Positions 1 through 6,106 of a stretch of DNA of 10,637 nucleotides are shown here, piece after piece. Numbering within the stretch: the stretch's first letter is position 1; the number at the start of each line of letters is the position of its first letter. The translations under genes were made by a program, and so were the position numbers. Source of the DNA: UBA93 sp964477205 (GTDB taxonomy: Archaea; Micrarchaeota; Micrarchaeia; Norongarragalinales; Norongarragalinaceae); assembly GCA_964477205.1 (NCBI GenBank), contig CAYZDE010000027.1, positions 1-10,637 on the forward strand, in the 5' to 3' direction. The notes beneath the pieces are model-generated. The model did not search any database, had not been told where the DNA came from, and saw only the letters and a program-made list of their open reading frames with translations.

Positions 1-843
1 TTGCAGGCAGCTTCAGTTGTCCTAGTTGCGAACTTGGTCCTGCTCATTATAAAAGGATTCGTCGTCTTGATGACGGGCAGCATCGCGGTTGCAGCCACGC
101 TCCTTGATTCCCTGTTCGACTTAGCCGGCGGAGTGTTCATTTACTTGGGAGTGCGCCGTTCAGGCGCGCCTAGAGACGCTTCGCATCACTACGGGCACAA
201 GCAGTACGAAAACTTGTACAGCCTCGGCCAACTCGCCTTAATCGCGTTGACCGCAATCATCATTTCGTTCGAGTCCGCTCGCCGATTGTTGAACCCGGAG
301 CCGTTCACCGTCGGCGCTTTCGAGCTCGCCATAATGCTTTTCACTATAATAATTGACATTGGGTTGTTTGCGTACCTGCAAAAGGAGTCGGACGAGCACG
401 GCGGCTCCGCACTCGAAGCAGCCGAGAAGAATTATCTCTCCGACATCCTGCAGAATTCCGCGGTGTTCGTCGGCCTCACCTTCGTGAGCTTCGGCTTCAT
501 GCAAGCCGATTCGATTGCCGCGCTCGTCGTAGCCGGCTTCATGCTCCGCGTTGTGTACAAGGCATCCAAGCAGCCGGTGCGCGAGCTAGTGGACGCTTCC
601 CCGCCGCGAAGGAAAATGAGTAAGATTCGAGAGGTAATCCGCGAGTACCCCGGCGTGCTAGGATACGAGAACTTGCGGGCGCGAATGGCGGACGGGCAGA
701 TTAGCGTTGACGTGCGCATTGAAGTGGACGGTTCGATGCATTTGCGTAAGGCGCGTAAGCTTGCGGAGGCTCTCGAAGAGAAAGTGAAATACGCGGTCTC
801 AAATGTTAAGGAAGTATTAGTCGAGACTCACCCTGCTGATTAG
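1..843 (+). CDS. Cation diffusion facilitator (CDF) family metal efflux transporter, 5' partial
   Basis: CDF proteins are membrane antiporters that export divalent metals such as Zn, Fe or Mn in exchange for protons. The visible 280 residues hold most of the transmembrane domain and a complete cytoplasmic C-terminal dimerisation domain (about residues 200-280). The TM2 metal motif DSLFD (D36, D40) is present, as is the loop motif PRDASHHYGH, whose D59/H62/H66 spacing matches the FieF second site. In TM5 the motif is NYLSD (N144, D148), so Asn replaces the His of the FieF-type HxxxD. The frame is open at base 1 and the protein would lack its usual cytoplasmic N-terminus and the start of TM1. 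The TTG at 1-3 is therefore more likely an internal Leu codon than a start. The stop is 5 bp from the stop of the convergent hydrolase gene. Family assignment is firm; the metal is not known. Confidence 0.9.
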   Translation: MQAASVVLVANLVLLIIKGFVVLMTGSIAVAATLLDSLFDLAGGVFIYLGVRRSGAPRDASHHYGHKQYENLYSLGQLALIALTAIIISFESARRLLNPEPFTVGAFELAIMLFTIIIDIGLFAYLQKESDEHGGSALEAAEKNYLSDILQNSAVFVGLTFVSFGFMQADSIAALVVAGFMLRVVYKASKQPVRELVDASPPRRKMSKIREVIREYPGVLGYENLRARMADGQISVDVRIEVDGSMHLRKARKLAEALEEKVKYAVSNVKEVLVETHPAD

Positions 844-848
844 GCCGC

Positions 849-1508
849 TCAAACTTCGATGCTCTCGCCATTCTCTAGAATAGTGTATTCGACTTCTTCT
901 TTTTTGAAATCTTTTTTCACTTGCTCCAAATCAACCGGGTGTTTCGGGCTATCGTAGTGGCAGGGCACGACAATGCGTGCGCCCGTTTCCTTGGCGAACA
1001 AAGCAGCTTCCGAAGCTCCCATGGTAACGCAGTGGTTGCAAACTGGAACAAAGATGGCATCGCACTTGAAGTTATTCTCGAAGCAAATAGTGTCACTAGT
1101 CAAGTAAACGCTCGCCTCTCCGTCGTTGATTATAAAGCCGACATTTTCTTTAATCGCCTTGCCGTCTTTCATTAAAGGGTGGTAACCGTGAACTGCTTTG
1201 ACAACGCGCGCCTTCAACCCTCCCAATTCAATTTCATCGCCTTGCTTCACGATTTCAGGGCTCAATTCGGAATGCGCTTCGGCGACCTCGCGCGTTGAGT
1301 AAAAGCGCGCGCCTTTTCCCACGAGCGCTTTTATTGCCGGGTCGTGGCAGTGGTCCGAGTGCCTGTGCGTTACGAGTATTGCGTTTACGTTCGCCCAATC
1401 CTTTTCAAGCAAGGAGTCCTTGTAATTAATGTTTCCAGGGTCAACGAGGATTCTCTTACCCTTTGATTCCACGAGAACGCACGATTGCGCGTACTTCGTC
1501 AACTTCAT
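849..1508 (-). CDS. UlaG-like metallo-beta-lactamase-fold metal-dependent hydrolase
   Basis: A 219-residue single-domain MBL-fold protein, about the usual length for the compact UlaG-like/YtnP-type family found widely in archaea. The metal-binding motif HRHSDH is at residues 48-53 (H48, H50, D52, H53). Further likely ligands are H107 in VHGYH, D139 in LTSDT and H184 in VPCHYD. The segment before the last His, where relatives read 'PxGGxxTM', is VPVCNHCVTMG here, with two unusual cysteines next to the predicted metal site. There is no signal peptide or membrane segment, so it is a soluble cytoplasmic enzyme. The substrate cannot be predicted; relatives include sugar lactonases and phosphodiester- or lactone-cleaving enzymes. 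The ATG lies only 2 bp from the assembly gap, so its promoter and upstream neighbour are hidden. Confidence 0.88.
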   Translation of the reverse strand: MKLTKYAQSCVLVESKGKRILVDPGNINYKDSLLEKDWANVNAILVTHRHSDHCHDPAIKALVGKGARFYSTREVAEAHSELSPEIVKQGDEIELGGLKARVVKAVHGYHPLMKDGKAIKENVGFIINDGEASVYLTSDTICFENNFKCDAIFVPVCNHCVTMGASEAALFAKETGARIVVPCHYDSPKHPVDLEQVKKDFKKEEVEYTILENGESIEV

Positions 1509-1510
1509 TT

Positions 1511-1610
1511 NNNNNNNNNNNNNNNNNNNNNNNNNNNNNNNNNNNNNNNNNNNNNNNNNNNNNNNNNNNNNNNNNNNNNNNNNNNNNNNNNNNNNNNNNN
1601 NNNNNNNNNN
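1511..1610. other. Assembly gap (100 N)
   Basis: A run of exactly 100 undetermined bases, the conventional length for a scaffold gap of unknown size. It separates the start of the MBL hydrolase gene from a tRNA gene cut in its T-loop. At least the 3' T-stem and 3' acceptor strand of that tRNA must lie in the missing sequence. The order of the flanking contigs is a scaffolding claim and cannot be confirmed from this window. Confidence 0.98.
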
Positions 1611-1671
1611 TTCGAACCCTCGACCATCAGCTTAGAAGGCTGCCGCTCTGTCCAGACTGAGCTATAGGCCC
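1611..1671 (-). tRNA. tRNA-Arg (anticodon UCU), 3' end missing in the assembly gap
   Basis: Read on the minus strand from 1671: acceptor 5' strand GGGCCTA, TA linker, D-arm with GCTC/GAGC stem, anticodon stem GCAGC/GCTGA around the loop CTTCTAA (anticodon TCT), a 5-nt variable loop, T-stem 5' strand GAGGG and then TTCGAA, where the Ns begin. Three of four helices can be judged. The outermost anticodon-stem pair would be a G-A mismatch (27-43). The first 11 bases overlap the 3' end of glyA: the glyA stop codon TAG is inside the acceptor/linker region. A separate promoter is not obvious. An AT-rich patch (GAATTATGC on the minus strand, near 1692-1700) lies about 25 bp upstream inside glyA, so the tRNA could also be released from the thyX-glyA transcript. 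Confidence 0.9.
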
Positions 1672-2891
1672 TTTTCAATTGGAAATCGCTTGCATAATTC
1701 CCGCGTGTCATCACGCAGCTTAGCGAGCGCGGTTTCATCGTTCCAGTTCTCGATTCCCTTGGCGATGATTTCTCCGACAACGCGCATTTCACTCTCGCGC
1801 ATGCCCCGCGTTGTCAGCACCGGCGTTCCAAGGCGCACTCCGCTCGGGTCCCAAGGCTTGCGCGCGTCGAACGGTATGGTGTTAGCGTTAACCGTAACGC
1901 CTGCCTTGTCCAAAGCGCGCTCCGCTTGCTTGCCCGTGACTCCCTTATCCGTCAAGTCGATTATCATCAAGTGGTTGTCCGTTCCGCCGGTTACCAAGCG
2001 CAAGCCGTGGCTCATTAATTCCTCGGCCAAGGCTTTAGCATTGCATACGATTTGCTTTGCGTAATCCTTGAATGCCGGTTGCATTGCCTCGTGAAAGCAC
2101 ACGGCTTTAGCGGCGATTGCGTTCTCGTGAGGACCCCCTTGCATTCCAGGGAAAACCGCTTTGTCTATTCTTTGCGCTAACTCCTCCTTGCACATTATTA
2201 AGGCTCCGCGAGGCCCGCGCAGTGTTTTGTGCGTGGTCGTCGTGACCACGTCCGTGAATGGGAACGGTGACGCGTGCGCGCCCCCGGCAATCAATCCCGC
2301 TATGTGCGCGATGTCCGCCATCGAGTACGCACCGACACCCTCTGCGATTTCCGCGAATCGCTTGAAGTCAATGGAACGCGGGTACGCCGTGTAGCCGGAC
2401 ACGATTAGCTTTGGTTTTTCCTTGCGCGCCAGTGCTTCAATCGCGTCGTAATCAAGCATCTCGGTTTTCTTGTCAACGGAATAATGAACGAAGTTGTAAG
2501 CCTTGCCCGAAAAATTCACTTTGTGGCCGTGCGTCAAGTGCCCTCCTTCGCTCAGCGAGAGCGCCATTGCCTTGTCGCCGATTTCGAGTAATGCAGCGTA
2601 AACCTCGAGGTTCGCAGGGCTCCCTGAGTAAGGCTGCACGTTCGCGTGCTCGGCACCGAAAAGTTTCTTGGCGCGTTCAATGGCGAGTTCCTCTACGAGA
2701 TCAACGCAATCGTTCCCGCCGTAATACCTCTTGTGCGGGTAGCCTTCCGAGTACTTGTTGCAGAACACGCTGGCCATTGCCTCGCGGACCGCGTGCGATG
2801 CGATGTTCTCGCTGGGAATGAGTTCGAGTACGGTCTCCTGGCGCTCTTCCTCGCATTTGATTGCTTTTGCGACCGGCTCATCGTTAATCAT
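1662..2891 (-). CDS. glyA: Serine hydroxymethyltransferase
   Basis: A PLP enzyme that moves the serine beta-carbon to a folate, giving glycine and 5,10-methylene-folate. The 409-residue product has normal length. Hallmarks are LIPSENIAS near residues 24-32, YSEGYPHKRYYGGN (47-60), GGHLTHGHKVNFSGK (116-130), DIAHIAGL (193-200) and the PLP-lysine motif TTTTHKTLRGPRG with K222. The GGHLTHG...VNFSGK form resembles tetrahydrofolate-using rather than methanopterin-using SHMTs, an inference in line with the neighbouring thyX and folC. I chose the ATG at 2889-2891, which overlaps the thyX stop as ATGA; a start further upstream would add 28 atypical residues that shadow the thyX 3' end. A weak GAGG lies about 11 bp upstream. 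The 3' end runs into the tRNA-Arg gene. Confidence 0.96.
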   Translation of the reverse strand: MINDEPVAKAIKCEEERQETVLELIPSENIASHAVREAMASVFCNKYSEGYPHKRYYGGNDCVDLVEELAIERAKKLFGAEHANVQPYSGSPANLEVYAALLEIGDKAMALSLSEGGHLTHGHKVNFSGKAYNFVHYSVDKKTEMLDYDAIEALARKEKPKLIVSGYTAYPRSIDFKRFAEIAEGVGAYSMADIAHIAGLIAGGAHASPFPFTDVVTTTTHKTLRGPRGALIMCKEELAQRIDKAVFPGMQGGPHENAIAAKAVCFHEAMQPAFKDYAKQIVCNAKALAEELMSHGLRLVTGGTDNHLMIIDLTDKGVTGKQAERALDKAGVTVNANTIPFDARKPWDPSGVRLGTPVLTTRGMRESEMRVVGEIIAKGIENWNDETALAKLRDDTRELCKRFPIEKGL

Positions 2892-4255
2892 ATTTTTTTC
2901 AGCCTCGCTCCGGGAATTGTTTTCCATTTGCCGCAAGAGCGCTTGCCTTCCGGGCAAATTTTCCGCAAAACGCAAGGCGGCCCCGCGTTCTCGAATATTA
3001 AAGGAGCCTTTTCCTTACACAATCGCAGCATTTCCTCGGCGTAATCCCGCACTTCCCATTGGGATACCGCGCAAGTCCTCAATTTTAGGAAGTGCAGCAA
3101 CTCTCGGGCGTTCATCGTGGTGACGACATCCACGAGGTTACCGCTCAAGTACGAGTAAACCCAGTCCTCGCGGGGCGCTCCCTTCTCCTTCAAGAAGTCG
3201 TGGAATTCGCGCGAAGCATTGACCGCGTCTTCGAAACGCGCTTTTAGCTCTGGGTCCGCGTAAATCTTCGGTGGCCTTATGAATTTCTCGCTCTTGGCGA
3301 ATTGCGTGAACGAGGGAACGATTAGCGAGTGCATCCTGTGCCTAGTGACATGTGTTAGGATTGATAGCGTCATGCCGTTCAAGCGGAAGGTGAACCAGGC
3401 CTGTTCGAGTTCGCGAGGGCGCGCGTCGGCCACGAGCGTTCGAATAATTTTTTCTTTTTTCTCTTCGCTTAATTCAATGCTTTCGCCAGAGTGGTTGCGC
3501 GCGGTAATGCCCGCCACGAGCGAGTCCGCGTTCTCGCTGTACGCAAGCAATTCCACGGAGTGCCCGTGCGCCTGCCCTTCGCCCTCGCCGATTATCTCGC
3601 GGAATTTTATTTCCTTGTCGTCCGGCAATGCTTCCAACTCGTCCAACTCGCCGAAGAGCATTGGTGCCAGCGGCTTAACCGCTTCGAGTAGCGCTTCCCC
3701 GGTGGTGCGCAATTCCTCGAAACGCGCGCCGCGCCCTTTTGTGCAAGCTTGAATAAAGTGCATTAATTCTCGCGCGTTCATGGTGCAAATGAGCGCGGTT
3801 TTGAACGAGTAAGGGAGGATGAATCGTGCGTCCTCTGTTTTTACGCCTTTTTCAACCAGGTAATCATAGTTTTCAAAGCACTTTTTCATCAGCGCCTCGT
3901 ATTTCTCATTGATTTCCGGTTTTTCAAAGCTAGACGGCGTCACAAAACCGCTCCCCGCGTAATTAACGTAACGCCTGGACTTCACGGTGTAAGCCGCGAG
4001 GCGGAATTCAATAAGGAATTGCTCCACGAATACCGACGCGTCTTCCAAAGCGAAAGTGAAGTTAGCGTGCTCGATTACCGAGTGGTGGCCCATGCGCAGC
4101 ACGTTCCTCAATAGTTTATGCGCCTTTTCCGGGTTTTCCTTCACTTTTTGCATTACGCCTTCAATGTCTTGAGCGGTGAACGAGCGGCGCGCGGCTAGAG
4201 CGCATAACTCCTCCGGTTCACGGGTATGCTCGATGATAGTGACTTTCGGCTTCAA
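2888..4255 (-). CDS. thyX: Tandem-domain flavin-dependent thymidylate synthase (ThyX), folate-dependent dTMP synthesis
   Basis: Makes dTMP from dUMP using methylene-tetrahydrofolate, FAD and NADPH. At 455 residues it is about twice a single ThyX domain and contains two. The N-half (about 1-215) has FTFALEDASVFVEQF, then a degenerate signature E83-F84-R85...S93-R94-R95-Y96, then NARELMHF. The C-half (about 225-430) has the canonical RHRx7S (R305, H306, R307, S315), then NARELLHFLKLR and SQWEVR, but reads SFTQF where SxRY is expected. A short Cys-rich tail (C428, C434, C441) ends the protein. The start is taken as TTG at 4253-4255, preceded by GGTGGATC, giving MKPKVTIIEH as expected for the fold. 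An ATG 114 bp upstream would add a non-homologous leader crossing into folC. The gene is translationally coupled to glyA (ATGA). Family certain, start codon moderately certain. Confidence 0.92.
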   Translation of the reverse strand: MKPKVTIIEHTREPEELCALAARRSFTAQDIEGVMQKVKENPEKAHKLLRNVLRMGHHSVIEHANFTFALEDASVFVEQFLIEFRLAAYTVKSRRYVNYAGSGFVTPSSFEKPEINEKYEALMKKCFENYDYLVEKGVKTEDARFILPYSFKTALICTMNARELMHFIQACTKGRGARFEELRTTGEALLEAVKPLAPMLFGELDELEALPDDKEIKFREIIGEGEGQAHGHSVELLAYSENADSLVAGITARNHSGESIELSEEKKEKIIRTLVADARPRELEQAWFTFRLNGMTLSILTHVTRHRMHSLIVPSFTQFAKSEKFIRPPKIYADPELKARFEDAVNASREFHDFLKEKGAPREDWVYSYLSGNLVDVVTTMNARELLHFLKLRTCAVSQWEVRDYAEEMLRLCKEKAPLIFENAGPPCVLRKICPEGKRSCGKWKTIPGARLKKI

Positions 4256-4259
4256 AAAC

Positions 4260-4267
4260 GATCCACC
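4260..4267 (-). promoter_or_regulatory. Shine-Dalgarno-like site of thyX
   Basis: On the minus strand the bases GGTGGATC sit 4 bp before the TTG used here as the thyX start. They resemble the archaeal anti-Shine-Dalgarno target GGTGATC with one extra G. This decides the start in favour of TTG over the far upstream ATG. Confidence 0.55.
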
Positions 4268-4286
4268 ACACTCTAAAAAAAGCGCG

Positions 4287-4299
4287 GGAATTATTAACG
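4287..4299. promoter_or_regulatory. Possible bidirectional TATA element between folC and thyX
   Basis: The 64-bp divergent spacer contains one AT-rich core, AATTATTAAC, centred near 4294; it reads GTTAATAATT on the other strand. On the plus strand the centre is 26 bp from the folC GTG, fitting a leaderless transcript. On the minus strand a start site about 26 bp away would leave a leader of roughly 12 nt carrying the thyX GGTGG site. The core is nearly symmetric, so one TBP site could serve both directions. A second T-rich run (4275-4281) is too close to the thyX start to act as its TATA box. This is read from spacing only. Confidence 0.5.
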
Positions 4300-4319
4300 C
4301 TTTCGTCGTTCTAAGTGTC

Positions 4320-5537
4320 GTGAAGTACGCGCGAGCAGTGGAATGGCTCTCGAAGCGCCCGCAGCCCAAGCACTGGCGCCTAGAGCGAATGCAGCAACTG
4401 GTAAAGCTCGCCGGAATCGACTATTCAAGGCAAAAATTCGTTCACGTTGCCGGGTCAAACGGCAAGGGCAGCACTTGTGCTTTAATCGAGTCAATCCTTC
4501 GCGCGGCCGGGCACTCAATTGGATTCTATTCCTCTCCCCATCTAATTGGCTACCCGGAGCGCATCCGCATTAACGGAGTTCCGATTAGCAAGCGCGGGTT
4601 TGCCCGGCTGGTGGAATGGGTTAAGCCGTTCGCCGAGCGCACTAAATCATCGCACTTCGAAGCCTTCACTGCAATGGCCTTAAAGCACTTCTCAGACACG
4701 GGAGTGGAATTCGTTGCTTGGGAAACGGGCCTAGGTGGGCGCCTCGACGCCACGAACGTGGTGCAGCCGATTGCCTCAGTGATTACGAGCGTGTCACTAG
4801 AGCACTCAGAGCACTTGGGCCAAACCGTGCGCGCAATCGCCGGCGAGAAAGCGGGCATCGTGAAGCACGGCGCGCCCGTCATCACGCCTTGCAAGGGTAT
4901 TGCACTCGAAGCCATCGAGCACGCCGCGAAAAAGAACAAAACCAAGGTGATTCGCGTTCAAAAGCCCAAAAAAATTAAGCTTACTGCTCGTGGCACTTCT
5001 TTTGCCTGGAGGAACAAGTCATGGCACACTAGGTTACTCGGCGGATTCCAAGCAATTAACGCTTGCACTGCCCTTGAAACCGCTCGCGCTTTGGGAGTGA
5101 ATAAAGCAGGGTTGCGTAAGGGCCTCGAAAGCGTTGAATGGCCGGGTAGAATGCAGCGCCTTGGCCGTTTCCTGTTGGACGGCTGCCACAACCCCGAGTC
5201 AGCGCGCGCTTTTGTTAGCGCAGTGAACAACTTGTGGTCCGAAAAACCAAAGACGCTGGTTACTGGCGTGCTAGCGGATAAGAATTACTCGTTGATTGCC
5301 AGTGAATTCGCTTGCTTGAAAGGTGTTACCGAAGTAATCGCCGTCGAATCCCCTTCCCCTCGTACCCTCTCAGCAAAGAGCTGGGCTCGCGTTCTCGCTT
5401 CCAAGGGGATTGATGCGCGCGCTGGAAAGGGCTTGAAGCGTGTTCTGGCATCAACTAAGGGTTTTACCCTGGTTTGCGGGTCTTTGTTCCTGGTTGGCGA
5501 AGCATTAAAATTGTTTGAGGCAAAAAGAATTCCATGA
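4320..5537 (+). CDS. folC: Folylpolyglutamate synthase / dihydrofolate synthase family (Mur ligase-like)
   Basis: An ATP-dependent ligase that adds glutamate to folate, or to dihydropteroate, in the cytoplasm. The 405-residue product has all the FolC landmarks: ERMQQL (22-27), the P-loop VAGSNGKGST (43-52), SSPHLIGYPERIRING (71-86), WETGLGGRLDATN (134-146), SLEHSEHLG (159-167), GEKAGIVK (175-182) and LDGCHNP (286-292), where most relatives have LDGAHNP. I cannot tell whether it has one or both activities. The start is taken as GTG at 4320, just before the conserved YxxAxxWL...RM region. An in-frame ATG at 4176 would add 48 residues that overlap thyX and look unlike the family. The stop overlaps the next ATG (ATGA), coupling it to the FKBP gene. 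It lies divergent to thyX-glyA, whose products use and make methylene-folate. Confidence 0.93.
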   Translation: MKYARAVEWLSKRPQPKHWRLERMQQLVKLAGIDYSRQKFVHVAGSNGKGSTCALIESILRAAGHSIGFYSSPHLIGYPERIRINGVPISKRGFARLVEWVKPFAERTKSSHFEAFTAMALKHFSDTGVEFVAWETGLGGRLDATNVVQPIASVITSVSLEHSEHLGQTVRAIAGEKAGIVKHGAPVITPCKGIALEAIEHAAKKNKTKVIRVQKPKKIKLTARGTSFAWRNKSWHTRLLGGFQAINACTALETARALGVNKAGLRKGLESVEWPGRMQRLGRFLLDGCHNPESARAFVSAVNNLWSEKPKTLVTGVLADKNYSLIASEFACLKGVTEVIAVESPSPRTLSAKSWARVLASKGIDARAGKGLKRVLASTKGFTLVCGSLFLVGEALKLFEAKRIP

Positions 5538-6106
5538 ACAAGTTAGTCCCGTTGTTATTCGCGTCATTACTCTTATTCGGCTGTATCGGGGATTCCCCTG
5601 AAGCGTCAAATCAAACGGCTTCACCGTCAATAAGTGCTTTCGGAGCCGTTGTCGGCGACGAAGTTAGCGTTAATTATGTTGGCTGGTTCGAGGAGAATTC
5701 AACGAAATTCGTTTTCGACTCGAACATCGAGTTCGAAGCGCAGAAAGCAGGCTTACCCCCGCGCTTGAATTATCTTCCCTTAAACTTCACCATCGGAAGC
5801 GGGCAGGTCATCAAGGGTTTTGACGAAGCGGTAATCGGCATGCAAGAAGGAGAAATGAAGACGGTCGAGGTTCAACCCGAGGAAGCCTACGGTTTCTACA
5901 ATGAGTCGCTAGTTTACGAGTTCAACAAGACGATTCTCCAGAATAACGGTTCGAACATAGAACCAGGGCAGTATTTATTATCCAACTCGGGCGCGCGCGG
6001 CAAGATAATCGAGGTGCGGAACGAAACGTTCCTAATCGACTACAACCACTTCCTAGCCGGGCGCACGCTCTACTTCGAATTGCACTTGCTTGATTACGCG
6101 CGCTAG
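5534..6106 (+). CDS. Secreted FKBP/SlyD-like peptidyl-prolyl isomerase, predicted lipoprotein
   Basis: FKBP-type isomerases catalyse cis-trans turnover of Xaa-Pro bonds and act as folding helpers. The 190-residue protein begins with a basic N-terminus, a hydrophobic stretch and LLFGC (Cys17), which looks like a lipobox, so the protein should be anchored outside the membrane. The FKBP core is clear: GDEVSVNYVGWFE (41-53), VFDSN, FTIGSGQVIKGFDEAV (85-100) and GMQEGEMKTVEVQPEEAYG (102-120). The insert-in-flap region follows and IDYNHFLAGRTLYFEL (168-183) closes the SlyD-type fold. Seven NxS/T sequons (N26, N55, N84, N123, N131, N138, N163) fit archaeal surface N-glycosylation. Its ATG overlaps the folC stop; I see no functional link with folate. 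Its TAG overlaps the trpS stop on the other strand. Confidence 0.92.
   Translation: MNKLVPLLFASLLLFGCIGDSPEASNQTASPSISAFGAVVGDEVSVNYVGWFEENSTKFVFDSNIEFEAQKAGLPPRLNYLPLNFTIGSGQVIKGFDEAVIGMQEGEMKTVEVQPEEAYGFYNESLVYEFNKTILQNNGSNIEPGQYLLSNSGARGKIIEVRNETFLIDYNHFLAGRTLYFELHLLDYAR

Noticed and set aside
1429..1792. Several frames spanning the N run
   Set aside because: They are open only because the gap bases are undetermined.
2892..2975. N-terminal extension of GlyA by 28 residues
   Set aside because: The extension shadows the thyX 3' end, and the ATG overlapping the thyX stop gives the family-typical N-terminus.
2411..3123. Plus-strand frames of 120-136 codons opposite glyA and thyX
   Set aside because: They are antisense to clearly conserved enzymes, with Arg/Ser-rich products typical of shadow frames in GC-rich DNA.
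4176..4319. N-terminal extension of FolC by 48 residues
   Set aside because: It lies antisense to thyX codons and before the region where FolC proteins normally begin.
4256..4369. N-terminal extension of ThyX by 38 residues
   Set aside because: The added residues do not resemble ThyX and would overlap the folC start; a TTG with an SD-like site gives the expected start.
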